64,000 nt of DNA from Amorphophallus konjac (taxonomy: Eukaryota > Streptophyta > Magnoliopsida > Alismatales > Araceae). The stretch is taken from the NCBI GenBank assembly GCA_022559845.1, contig CM040128.1:225045643-225109642 (forward strand), read 5' to 3'. The position numbers were made by a program, and so were the translations under genes. Below are positions 34,635 through 46,747 of this stretch, piece by piece (within the stretch, counting starts at the first letter, position 1; the number at the start of each line of letters is the position of its first letter). The notes beneath the pieces are model-generated. The model did no database searches. It saw only the letters and a list, made by a program, of their open reading frames with translations, and had not been told where the DNA came from.

Positions 34635-37600
34635 TTAGGACAATTTGTATAAGCCTAATTCTCTTCTCAATGTGGTGAATTTTTCATTATCCAGAGGTTT
34701 TGTGAATATGTCAGCAATCTAATTATTTGTGCCTACATGAATCAGTTCAAAATTATTCTTAGACGCCTCATCTCTTATAAAATGATGTCTTATCTCTATG
34801 TGTTTGGTTCGTGAATGCAAAACAGGATTTTTAGCAATATTGATGGCACTTGTATTATCACAGTAGATTGGAGTGCACCCCAGGTCTACTTGGTAGTCTG
34901 AAGCTGGTGTTTAATCCATATGACTTGTGTTCCACAACTCTCTGCAGCCACATATTCAGCTTCTGCAGTGGAGAGGGCCATAGAATGTTATTTCTTAGAA
35001 CCCCAAGACACTAAACACCCACCCAAAAATTCACAATGACCACTAGTGCTTTTCCTGTCTAGTTTACAGCCAGCATAATCAGCATCTGTGTATGCAACTA
35101 AGTTAAATGTGTGTGATGCAGGAAACCATAAACCAAGAGAATGAGTAGCTGACAAATATCTGAAAATTCATTAAACTGCAGCTAAGTGTAATTCAGTAGG
35201 TCTAGACTGATACCTTGCACACATTCCTACACTGAATTGTATATCAGGTCTAGAGGCTGTCAAGTAAAGAAGTGATCCAATCATACCTCGATAAAGTTTG
35301 GCATTTACTTCTTTACCTGTCTCATCTGCATCTAGTGAGGTATTGGTGCCCATGGGTGTTGTAATGTGCTTTAAGTTTTCCATACCAAACCTCTTGAACA
35401 GTTCCATTGTGTATTTGGTTTGGTTGATGAAGCACCCATCCTCTAGCTGCTGTACCTGCAATCCAAGAAAATATTTTAGCTCACCAACCAAGCTCATTTC
35501 AAATTCAGCAGACATCATGGTAGAAAATTCATCACATAGTTCATGCTTAGTTGATCCAAATACAATGTCATCTACATATACCTGAACTATGATGAGATCT
35601 CTATTTATGCCCTTGGTAAATAAAGTTTGATCAACTTTACCTCTTTTGTAGCCCTTGCTGATCAGAAATTCAGTCAATCTTTCATACCATGCTCTTGGAG
35701 CCTGCTTTAGACCATACAAGGCTTTATTTAACCTGAAAACTTGGTTAGGTTGAGGAGAGAATTGAAATCCAGGAGGTTGTTCAATAAAAACTTCTTCTTT
35801 AATGACTCCATTTAAAAAGGCACTTTTAACATCCATCTGTTGGAGTTTTATATTATTTGAACAAGTAAAGGCAAGCAACAATCTTATAGCTTCCATCCTA
35901 GTAACAGGTGCATAGGATTCATCAAAGTCTACACCGAATTCCTGACAGTAGCCTTTGGCTACTAATCTGGCCTTATTCCTCGAGATGATTCCATCTTCAT
36001 TCATCTTATTTTTGAACACCCACTTGGTTCCTATGACATTGACACCATCTGGTCTTGGGACAAGCTCCCAGACATTATTTCTTTTGAACTGACCTAATTC
36101 CTCACACATTGCATTGACCCAAGCTTGATCAGTCAAGGCCTCTTCTACTGTTTTGGGTTCAATTTGTGAGACTAAAGCAATTAAGTCATCATTATTCACA
36201 TTTCTAAAATGAGACCTAGTCCGAAGAGGATCTTCAGGATTGCCTATGACTTTATCTAATGGATGGTCTTTAAGAAATCTAACATTTGTTGAAGACTCAC
36301 CTGTTTCTCTTGACCCTTCCTGATTGGGGGAATTTGTTTCTCCACTAGGCTGAGTCTTCACTTCTTCTTGTTGGTCTTCTAGGAAATCCCCATCAAGATT
36401 GGAATCCCTGTCAAGATTTTCAGTATTAGAAACATCTTTCTTTTCACTAAAAAAGATGTGTGGAGACTCTTCCACTTTCTGATCTGATATGTTAAATACC
36501 CTATATGCCCTTGACACTTCAGAGTAACCCAAGAATATTCCAGGGGAGCTTTTGGCTTCAAACTTGCCTAAATCTTTCTTATCATTATTATGAATAAAAC
36601 ATTTTGCTCCAAAAATTCTGAAATGAAACAAGTTTGGTTTCTTACCTTTTAGAAGTTCATAGGGTGTTTTCTTGTGAATGGGTCTTACCATGGCCCTATT
36701 GATTATGTAAGTTGCTGTATTGGCCGCTTCTGCCCAAAACCTTCTAGGTAATTTACTTTCAATCAACATGGTTCGGGCCATCTCCACCACAGTTCTATTT
36801 CTTCTCTCCACAATCCCATTCTGTTCAGGTGTCCTGGGAGAAGAAAACATGTGAGTTAGTCCCTCTTTTTCACAAAGATCAGTAAACATGGAGTTTTCAA
36901 ACTCACCTCCATGGTCAGATTGAATAGAACAGACCTTGTATTTCCCTTCTTGTTTGACCTTATTGAAAAACAGATTAAACTTTTGAAATGCATCACTCTT
37001 ATTTAATAAGAAAAATATCCATGAATATCTAGAGAAGTCATCTATGATGACATAGCCAAACCTGTTCCCATTAAGACTCTGAGATCTAGTGGGACCGAAA
37101 AGGTCCATATGGAGAAGTTCCATTGGTCTAGAGGACAATGGCTCAGATCTTAATTTGAAAGAATTCCTGGTCTGTTTGCCTAGAGCACAGGCATCACATG
37201 ATTTTGAAATGGAATTGAATTTAATTCTAGGCATGCCTTTAACTAAATCATGCTTGACCAATTTATTTAAAGTAGTAAAGCTAGCATGACCTAGACGTCT
37301 ATGCCATTCAAAAGCATCATTTTCAGAGTTGGCAGATAAGCAAATAGTAGATTCAGATTCCTCATCTAAGTCTACAATGTAGACATTATTAATCCTTTTG
37401 GCTACAAATTTAACCACATCCGAATTTATTTCAAGGATTTTACATGAACTATCATCAAATACAACCCTGTGACCCCTGTCACATAACTGACTAATGCTAA
37501 TCAGGTTGTGTTGAAGCCCTTCCACAAGTAAGACGTTTTCAATGGAGTTTGTGGAAGACTTACCTACTGTACCAACTCCAATTATTTTACCTTTGTTCTT

Positions 37601-37726
37601 TCCTCCAAACTTGACCAGACCCCCTGGCTTCATCTCTATCTTACTAAACTTGGATCGGTCTCCTATCATATGCCTGGAGCAGCCACTGTCGAGGTACCAC
37701 TTGTTGTCTTCAGCTGCCAGGCCGAC
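34635..37726 (-). pseudogene. pol: Copia Pol of B, broken in the RNase H part
   Basis: Frame opens at 37726 after TAG (37729-37727) and is uninterrupted to 35171. It covers protease ([11 protein letters not shown]), GAG-pre-integrase finger, integrase ([26 protein letters not shown]) and reverse transcriptase (YVDD near 35580). After RPTELHLAAV two stop codons in a row replace Lys-Arg of A. Further on, relative to A, there is a CAA-to-TAA stop near 34988, a one-base deletion near 34900 (CTTCAAGAC to CTTCAGAC) and a CAG-to-TAG stop at 34719-34721. The rest of RNase H stays recognisable to about 34635. The break removes the RNase H/C-terminal domain. Confidence 0.9.
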
Positions 37727-37739
37727 CTACACAAATACA

Positions 37740-39896
37740 TCAAGCAGAATGATTTGGAACCCAAGATGAGTTGGGCCTAAAGACATTGTTCAAATCTCTG
37801 ATCAAGTGTTTAGGTATCCAGATTTGCTTCAGCATAGTTTTCTCTGGCACCTTCCTTTCTGGTTTATTAAAGTTGAATCCAGCTGGATTGGAGAAGTAAG
37901 TTCTATTCCATTCATTAGTCTTCCTATTCCTAGGAAATTTCCTGTAAGCTTGTTGATTAACATATTTTTGACCATGAGAATTATTTCTCCAGTAGGTCCT
38001 GTTTGGACCCATCTGATTGTTGTAATTCCAGCTCTTATTCTGATTCACTTTCTTGGTCCATCTATCATTTGTGTTCTGGTGAGTGGGCTTTGTGATATTC
38101 TTCATAAAATTCATTCCCATCTTAAATGGTTGACCAGCACTATTTTTAGTATTTTTTTTCAGACTTTGAATTCCCTTACTGCTGTTTGAGCTGGATGGTG
38201 TGTCCAACTTCTCTTTTCCCTTCTCTGGGCAGAAGGTGATGGTCTTGAATTGCAAGGGTCTCTTGTTGGTTGGGTCATAGCCTAGACCCTCCTTATTGAA
38301 ATTGACCCTAGTCCCTAGTATAGCATCTAAACTAGTTTTTCCTTGGACAAACTTTTCTAAGATTTTCTGTTTATCCTCCAGCTCCTTTTGAAGGGACTCA
38401 GAATTTTTTAGGAGTTCAGCATTTACTTTCTTCACAGCTTCATATTTCTCTGAGTTCACTCTAATTTCATTCATGCTTTCTTCAATCTTAGTTTTGAATT
38501 CATTGAGCTGATTTTGACTTTCTTGAATTTCTCCCTTGAGCTTATCATTTTCTTTCCTTAGTGAGGTCATTTCTTCTAGTTGCTCTTTTAGCTTCTGATT
38601 TTCCTCACAGATCAAAGTTTGTTCTTCAACATTTGTATTACATTTTCTTTTCAGAATTCTGTGCTCTTTACTAAGAGAATTAAATTTATCTAACAATTCA
38701 CCATAAGCATCCTCCCAGTCATCAATTGAGAAATTTTCAAAAACATTTATTACCTCCTCTGCACTGTTTGCCATAAGGCAAATTCCTTCTTCATATTCTT
38801 CTAAGGAAGTGTCTTCGGGATCTTCTTCTTCCTCGCTCCATGTGCAGACCATCGCCTGTGGCTTCTTCTTCTTCTGCACCTTTGTGTTCTTCTTCTGAAG
38901 ATAGGGACCCTTCTTCTGGAGGTCTGGGCATTCGCATTTCATGTGTCCCTATTTGTTACAATTAAAACAAGTCAGTCTCTTAGGATTTCTATCCCTGTAA
39001 CTGGTAAATTCAGCATTCTTGTTAAAAGGGTGTGGCTTCTTCTTCCTAAAGGTCTTTCCCTTTTTCTTCAAAAATTTTCTGAACTGTCTAGTGAGCATTG
39101 CCTGCTCCTCCTGGTCGAGATTTGAAAAACCTTCAAGCTCGGACTCGGACTCGGGGCTACTGCTGCTGCTCCCGCTGTTGCTACCCTTGTTGCGGGATGC
39201 CCTTAGAGCCACATTCTTAGCCTTCCTATCACTTCCTTCTCCTCCTCCTTTGAAATTCATCTCATAGGTCATAAGGGATCCTATGAGTTCATTCACAGTC
39301 AAGGTAGTCAGATCTTTTGACTCCTCAATCACAATGGCCTTCGTGTGCCATGCCGGGGATAAAGATCTAAGAATTTTCCTTACTATATCTGCCTCAGCAA
39401 GATCCTTCCCTAGCCCCTTAAGTGTGTTTATGATCAAGGACAACCTAGCATACATTTCAGTAATATTCTCCTCTGCATTCATCCTAAACATTTCATACTT
39501 GGAAGTGTAGAGGTTTACCTTCGAGGCTTTCACTTGAGCTGTATCTTAATAGATCAATTGCAGCTCATCCCACATTCGCTTGGCAGTCTTGTAGGCAGAT
39601 ATACGGGCATATTCCTTTGGATGAACAGCACACTGGATGATGTTCAGCGCCGTCCTGTTGAGTGAAGATAGCTTGACATGGTCATCTGTCCAAGCGTCCT
39701 TGTTTGGTGGCAGATCATATGGCCCAACAGTAATTACTCTCCACAGTTTATGGCTCTGAGCCCTGATAAACACTTCCATCCTGTTCTTCCAAAATAGATA
39801 GTTACTACCATCAAAATACGGAGGGCGACTAATGGATTGACCTTCGGCCATGAAGGTTCTAAGACCACTGGCATTTCCTTGACTGTTCATCCACAT
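37740..39896 (-). pseudogene. gag: Sirevirus gag of B, two nonsense codons
   Basis: Same organisation as gag of A: N-terminal PPYFDGSNYLFWKNRMEVF, UBN2-like middle, zinc knuckle CFNCNK..GHMKCEC near 38975-38930, acidic segment, coiled coil (about 38720-38400), C-terminal Asn/Lys-rich part ending SWVPNHSA, stop TGA 37742-37740. The ATG at 39896 matches the A start and follows the primer site closely. Stops: TAA at 39548-39546 (A has GAA) and TAG at 38951-38949 inside the zinc knuckle (A has CAG). Without these the frame would be continuous. Confidence 0.9.
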
Positions 39897-39907
39897 GGCG
39901 TAAACCT

Positions 39908-39919
39908 GCTCTGATACCA
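39908..39919 (-). other. Primer-binding site of B (initiator Met tRNA type)
   Basis: Minus-strand TGGTATCAGAGC two bases after the end of the 5' LTR, as in A. Confidence 0.95.
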
Positions 39920-40811
39920 AATGTTAGCGCAGCAAGAGTGATATAGAAGGGGGGGGATGAATAGATCACTCCCAATTTGTAAAACCTTAGGCGGAAAATT
40001 AATTCTACTGCTTACGCCCCTCCTGAACCCGCACACAGAGAATTGCAAACGCGGTCACCAGACAAGACAGTATAAGTAAATGAGAATGAAGAACAGATCA
40101 CATGGAAGCAAAGTGACAAGCAGATGGAGAGCGCAGATAACAACAGCAAACCACAGAGGAGGCACTTGATTTTTAGGTGGTTCAATTGTAGTCCGCAATC
40201 TACATCCACCCCTCACTCCAACTAGAATGAGGATTCCACTAGACAATGCTAGAACACTGCAGACTCAGTCTGCGAACAACATGCTGCCACACAGCTTGAA
40301 TACCCAAGGGAAACAAATCCCTCAACCAAGCTCTGCTACCCACAGAGCTTGAAACCTGTTTCAGCTACCAGCTAGAACAGAACGGAGACACCTCTCCCTT
40401 CCTCCACACACCGGAGGGAACCTGCTAATGACAACCTGTCACTAGCAACACTAGAGATCACCGATCTCTCTTCCTCTGCAACCCAGAGGGAAATCAAAGT
40501 TACACTCCCTTCCTCCACACACTGGAGGGGAACAAATTCGAATCAAAAGAATTAACAAATAAAAAGAAAACAAAATAGAAACAAGGACCAACGAGGAAGC
40601 AGTCGGTTCTGAAACCAATACAAATGTAGCTTCAAAGGAAGCAATTCATCAAACCACAGACACTGCTCTCTCTCTCTCTAACATACTCCTCTCGGATCTG
40701 GATAATATGGAACTCTCTGCTCTTTCTCCTTTCTGGATCGTGCAGCCTCACACAAATGCCTTCTGCTTTTTCTTTTTCACGATCTCTCTTTCACTGAAGG
40801 ACGATGCTCCA

Positions 40812-40819
40812 TATATATA
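40812..40819 (-). promoter_or_regulatory. TATA box of the 5' LTR of B
   Basis: TATATATA on the minus strand in CTATATATATGGAGC. This copy would drive the element; the array ends about 220 bases upstream in the transcription direction. Confidence 0.65.
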
Positions 40820-41036
40820 GCAGATGATGGGCGTGTGGCTTTCAGGTTCCCGCCCAGAGAGCACCTCGGATCACGTGCCAGGGATCATCCTCAGATCAAG
40901 TGCCCGATCATTAACTTATGTTTATCTTCTGAGAGAGACAGAAGACATGATTCGAATTAGGTAGTTTAGTCTGTTAATCAGCAAATGTACATTCTTTAAA
41001 GTAGCAAATGATCAAGTGTGTACAACGTGAGAGTGA

Positions 41037-42469
41037 GTGTATAGACTTAATGTATGAACGCATGTAAAAGACGCTGTACAGACTTAATGAATAAGTGCAT
41101 GTGAAAGGCAGTGTATAGACTTAATGAATAAGCGCATGTGAATGGCAGTGTATAGACTTAATGAAAAAACGCATGTGAAAGGCAGTCTATAGACTTAATG
41201 AATAAGCGCGTGTGAAAGGCAGTGTATAGACTTAATGAATAAGCGCGTGTGAAAGGCAGTGTATAGACTTAATGAATAAGCGCGTGTGAAAGGCAGTGTA
41301 TAGACTTAATGAATAAGCGCGTGTGAAAGGCAGTGTATAGGCATGTGATGAACAGTGCATGAACGATCCTTACCAATGTGTAGACTTTACAGTGCTCAGT
41401 CACTGTATAGACTTCACGAAGCCTAACCAGTGTATAGACTTGGAACGAGTGTGCTGTGAGCACTGTATAGACTCAAGATTTAACAATCGACTGTATAGAG
41501 TTGAGGCCGGACAACCCAATGTATAGACTTGAAGCATGAGGCCAGTGTTCAGACTTTGAGGAAGAGATGCACTGTTTGCAATGTACAGACTTGATAGTGT
41601 AAGACGCTAAGTAAGACGGTGAACAGTGTGTTGACTTTGATGCCCAACGGGGATGTATAGACTTCGACAAGCTTGAGCCAGTGTATAGACTTTGCCAGAG
41701 TGAGACGATGCATGAGACGCTGAAGGACCGATGTACAGACTCTTAATCGTGAAGGCTGGCTTTATAGACTTGAATCGCTTGAAGCGATGTACAGACTTGG
41801 TGAGGCTCAAGCAGTGTACAGACTTGTGAAGGCTTCAGCGTTGTACAGACATGGAAGTACCACTGTGGATGTATGGACTTGATGATCCACTGTGGATGTA
41901 TGGACTTGAGTGAGTGAAGCCGATGTACAGACTTGCCGATTCGAAGCCACTGTACAGACTTTGAAGAACAGTTCAATGTATAGACTTCACGCTGTACAGA
42001 CTTTGAGCTTTGATCGTTTGAGCAGTATGTAATGTAGAGGCTTAGCAATGTATTGACTTGGCCAGGAAAGCGTATGGAAAGGTATGAGTGTATAGACTTG
42101 GCCAAGCGTAGGAAAAGATGTGGAGTGTACACACTTGGTAAAACAAAGTCCAGTGTATAGACTTGGAGAAGCGAAACCGATGTACAGACTTAGAAGGATT
42201 TGAACGGGAGAGTATATGGACTTGGTTCCTGTAGCAGTGTATAGAGTTGAAGGTCTGACAATCGAGTGTATAGACTTAGGCCTAACACTTGAATGTATAG
42301 GGTTGAAGACCTAACAATCGAGTGTGTAGACTTGAAGCGGTCGGGCAGTGTACAGACTTAGAATATTAAGACCAGTGTATAGACTTCAGTTAGAAGGTGC
42401 CCGATGTACAGACTTGAAGATGATATGCCAATGTACAGACTTAATCGATCAAGCTGGTGTATAGACTTT
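41037..42469 (-). repeat. AAGTCTATACA-like motif array in the 5' LTR of B
   Basis: About 40 copies of the core. The TATA-proximal run (41037-41345) has eight 37-bp units, one more than the 3' LTR. Confidence 0.9.
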
Positions 42470-42683
42470 GGTACCCAGACAATCAATGTTCTGATGGGTC
42501 GACGCATCAGCAAGGGTGGGTCGACCCACTACTGTCCATACTAACCAAATAGTGTCGATAGATGAAATAATGAAACAGCATATGAACTGTACTCACTTAC
42601 ATCATGAACCAGCATAAATCTAGAGATAGAAGATTGATTTATAGTGTGAGACATCATCAAAACCATAGGGATGCAACACGATC

Positions 42684-42842
42684 CCCTCATCCCTTCGCTG
42701 AAGGAGTTAGCACTTTCCCGTGAATTTGCACCGGACCAGCATCCCACTAGCTTGGACGGACAGATATCTTGTCAAAGAACTCTACAGTCGCGGGCCACGC
42801 GCACTCATCCCTCATTTGTGCCGCCCACGAGCGGGGGGCATT
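42684..42842 (+). other. 3' end of the internal domain of C with polypurine tract
   Basis: Short non-coding segment after B's TSD (42679-42683). GAGCGGGGGGCATT (42829-42842) abuts the 3' LTR and is the likely plus-strand primer. A similar tract (GGAGGGGCATC) precedes the LTR of E. Confidence 0.75.
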
Positions 42843-45800
42843 TGTGGACGTCAAAAAAATGATGATGATCATACGACATGCACGTCTCAGCACTCTAGAA
42901 CGAGTCGAAGACGGAAAGGCCGAATAAACCCTATGCCTCCTCCAAGAAGGACGAATACCAGCCGGTGCTCCGCCACCCAACAAAGAAGCCCCTCGGTTTG
43001 AAGAGATAGCCCCGACTCCCAAGTCGGCAATGCCGAAGGCCGAATCAAAAGAAACTCAGGAATTTGAACGCATGCTCGGCATACACAGGAAATCACTCAA
43101 AGCCCTGAATCGAGACTCGGAGGCTCACAACTAAAGCAACACAGGAGGGCAAGCTTCTGTCAGAATCGCCACTAAGCTGGGAGGGAGCCCTTTGACGCTT
43201 AAACTGGCGTGCCCCTCCAAGGGGCCTTAAACTGGCGCGCCCCACCCAAGGGGCCTTAATCCGGCGCGCCCCCTTGCTTGTGCTTAGTCCGACGTGCCCC
43301 TTTACATGATGCTAGTCCGGCATGCCCTTTTATGTGTTGTTAATCCGGCGCGCACAACACCGCGCCAGTTTAACTCAAATGCCATCCCATCCGCCAGCCG
43401 ATACCCTATTTTCGCATCAGCCTGGTGCCTGGAGGGCATTCAATGCTCTGAAGCCCTGTCTCCATGGGCATTCAATGCTCTGTAGCCTTGTCTCCACCTC
43501 CGTTCGACAACGCAGCTGCATCGACGGTGAAGACAAGCATCGATGGGGGGAGTAGTAGCAGTAGATCTTCCGGCAAACCCGCAAACATCCCTTCCTCGGA
43601 TAAATGCCAGCGTACTGCGCAAATCAACAGACGACACCATGGCATGTCAACTCCGGATGCCTCAACGAACGAGGAGGAAGATGGCGGGAGTTCCTTCCGT
43701 CCGAGCAAAGAAAGGGCAGCCGGCTATATATACTCTGCATGTTTGATAGAGAGAAGAGGATGGGCTATTGAAAAGAGGAGAGAAGCTGGAACCCCCGGAG
43801 GGCGATTAAGAAGAGAAGAGAGGGCCACCCGAAGAAAAAGAAAAGGGCTTCGTCCCCGTGCCGGAGAGGTGAAGAGAAAAGAGTGAGGGTGAGAGGTGAG
43901 TCAGAGGGAAAGAGCATGTGCTCTCTTCCCCTCCTCCGTCAATTTATTCTCTCCCCCCCTTGCAATGCATTTCATTCTTTTTATCTCCAGATAAACCCCC
44001 TCTGCATTAGAACCTTCCCCCGTTTGTGTGGATGAATAAAAAGAAAAGTCCTCTTGCGAGCGCGATGTTCTTTGTTTAGCCTCTGCTCACCTTTCTCTCG
44101 GTTTTCTTATCATCCAGGGACCTCGGAGACCTGCCTCTCTGTGGCACGGCCTTCAGAGGAACCTATCGAAGGGATGAACATTCATGGCCTCGTGGCATAC
44201 ATTTGCCCCGCTTCACGAAATCATCACCCGTGAGCTGCTGGAGCTCTTGAAGGCTAGTCCTCGAGCCTCCACAAGTGCTTACGGGTTAACGGAGTTCTTA
44301 CTCTGAGTTTTGAGGTTCACCCAGGAGCAATCCGTTTGGTGTTCCCCATTTTTCTCTGGCAAGCTTCAGTACGGGGGAGATGCTGCCCAATTTTTGTCAG
44401 GAGCATAAACAATAAGAACTAAGAACGAACGCACACAAAGGCAAACAAACTAAAGTTCTCCCTGTCAAAAAAATGCCCAGATAAGAAAACCCCTCTGAAT
44501 AAAACACTTGAATCCTCGTGCTATGTCAGCTTGACAAACAATCAAAATACCTAAATCTCCTCTCCACAAAGCTAATCCATCAATTGGACGAACAGACTAA
44601 TCAACAAATCAACCCACGGGTGAAAGAAAGAAGAAACAGAACAAACAGAATGAAAGAAAACCTCACAGAACTTATCCGGCGTGATCTTAATCCGGTGTGG
44701 CCTTATCCGGCGTGGTCCCCCCCGCGCCGGTTTAACTCTACACTCAAAACCACTCTCAAACCCTTGGAATGAATAGTGCACGCTCCCTTCATCTTCTTGG
44801 TATCCATCCAGCGCGCCCCTTGCATAGCCCCCTTAAATCAGCGCGCCTCACTATTCATTACCCTATTCCGGCGCGCCCTTGGCCCCTCTTCCTTCTTGCC
44901 ATATAACCGGCGTGCCCCCCTCTTAACACACTTAAACCGGCGCGCCCTCCTCTTGATACTAATCTCGCGCGCCCCATCCCCCTTTGCTTCCTTAATCCGG
45001 CGTGCCTGAAAGAAAGAAGGTGATCAATCAAATAATAAAAAAAATATATACTTCAAGTTAATAGAAAACTAATCAAAAGTTGCCCTTGCTATAATTAAAA
45101 TTTTGTTTCGGGGGCGCTGCCCCCTTGACCCCCGCAACCTGACCACGCAGGTCGATCCGCGTGCGAGGGCGCACGATGGCGAGTTCGGGCTCCACACATA
45201 ATGACTCACTTCCCCGGACTGTGCGTGAAGAGAAAAGCAATGATGCCCCATGGCATCAGACGTGGACCTCGGAAACCCCGATATGGCCATAGTCTGCAAC
45301 CACCTCGGGCCAATAGATCATCAGCTTGACTCACCTCTGTCGGGATCCAATCCCGCATCCACATTAACCTTGCCGTATCTGCGGCAGACATTTGTACGGT
45401 TTTGTCACCGTCTTTTATGTTACAAACACGGACTTCTATCCGAATAAGAAATGGTCCGTTAGTGACCGACATATATATACCGGGATTTAATCCCGCACCT
45501 GCATTAAACTTGCCATACTCACGGCAGACATTCGTACGGTTTGTTGAAGAGAAAAGTAATGATGCCCCACTAGATCGGACTTGGATCTCGGGAGCCCCCA
45601 CCCGGAGGTGACCATGATCCGAACTTATCCCGGGCCGATAGTTTGTTAGCTCGACCCGTCTTCATCGGGATCCGATCCCGCACCCACATTAAACTTGCCG
45701 CACCTACGGCAGACATCCGCACGATTTTATCGTCGTCCTCGACGCTACTAATACGGACTTCCGTCCGAATAATGAATGGTCCGTTAGTGACCGGCATATA

Positions 45801-46742
45801 TGCCGGATTTAATCCCGTGCTTGCATTAAACTTGCCGTACTCACGGCAGACATTTGCACGGACTCGCTCCCGTCGCCGTCTTGTTTTCTATACGGACCTT
45901 TGTCCGAACATAAAATGGCCCGTGTATGACCGACAAAATCCGAACGGAATGAGGTGGCTCTCGTCATCCCTGGACCCTCCGCATGGGAACATCAATGAGG
46001 CGGGTTACGCTTAGACCTCGGGTCTATCCCGATTATGGTCATTGTCTCACCCATATCCTCGGCCTATAGCTCGCTCTCTTCGGACACGTTTTGATTTTGG
46101 GATCTAGTCCCGGGACTCTTCCCCGTTGCCCTCCGGCACCGAAAACATTAATGATGCCCACGTAAGCCCCGTTTGGACCGCGGGAGGCGCCCCCGGTATG
46201 GTCCTGACTCGATCTTGCACCGGGTCAATAGATTTACCGGGCTTTTGACCGCTCTAACCGAGATTTAGCCAAATGCTTTCTGTTCTTCTGAACAATAAAT
46301 TTGCCGTATCTCGGCATACACATGCTCCGGATTTCTCGCGACGATCGCGCTTTTCTCGAGCCGGACATTCATCCGAACATTAAATGGTCAGCACACGACC
46401 GACATGACCGCGGATGGTTTTCTTCTCGCCCTCGCACGAGGATTTCAATACCTTCTAATATACCTTTCATGCAATTAATTTCCTGGCCATGAGGCCTTGA
46501 ATCTCGACGATTAATCAAGGGTGTTCCCTCGTATGGGGGATGTAAATGATGTCGTGACCTTTATGGCGCGGCGGGTTTTGGTCCCGACACGAACCACACA
46601 ATCGTCTGACGAAGTCAGATTGAGCGCACCATGGGCTCTTCGGAGCCCGAATAAATTGTCACTTTGGGACTGGCACGCCCACGCACTTAATAAACGCCAA
46701 TAAACGAACAAACAACGATCTTAAATAAAAAGTGCATCCACA
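42843..46742 (+). repeat. 3' LTR of C (3900 bp)
   Basis: Starts TGTGGACGTC, ends ATCCACA, followed by GGAAT. Same internal layout as the 5' LTR: box cluster 1 (about 43195-43370), TATATATA (43725-43732), box cluster 2 (about 44670-45005), hairpin modules (about 45340-45920). Confidence 0.92.
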
Positions 46743-46747
46743 GGAAT

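Larger units (their letters stand above)
30408..42678 (-). mobile_element. Copia/Sirevirus-type LTR retrotransposon B, structurally complete
   Basis: Full-length 12.3-kb element on the minus strand inside C. The 5' LTR is 39922-42678, the 3' LTR 30408-33125. The 5-bp TSD CGATC is at 30403-30407 and 42679-42683. Primer site 39908-39919, gag 39896-37740, pol 37726-34635, polypurine tract beside 33126. It belongs to the same family as A by protein sequence, ends, primer site and multi-polypurine 3' region, but the LTRs have diverged well beyond the difference within either pair. Confidence 0.95.
39922..42678 (-). repeat. 5' LTR of B (2757 bp)
   Basis: Pairs with 30408-33125. It carries the array (41037-42469) with eight 37-bp units at its TATA-proximal side, a TATATATA box (40812-40819), and near the LTR start a perfect 14-base palindrome GTGGGTCGACCCAC (42516-42529). 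Confidence 0.95.
19151..46742 (+). mobile_element. Non-autonomous long-LTR Gypsy-like element C (LARD type) containing element B
   Basis: Two long LTRs (19151-23078 and 42843-46742) start TGTGGACRTC and end TCCACA. Flanking 5-mers GGAAC (19146-19150) and GGAAT (46743-46747) fit a TSD with one C-to-T change. The primer site follows at 23083-23100, and a G-rich tract GAGCGGGGGGCATT (42829-42842) precedes the 3' LTR. Without B and one copy of its TSD the element is about 15.3 kb. The internal domain has no gag, protease, RT or integrase; it is a purine-rich leader followed by tandem arrays (23899-30390). This fits a large retrotransposon derivative moved in trans. LTR, leader and primer site resemble D, so Gypsy is inferred from D. 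Confidence 0.88.
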
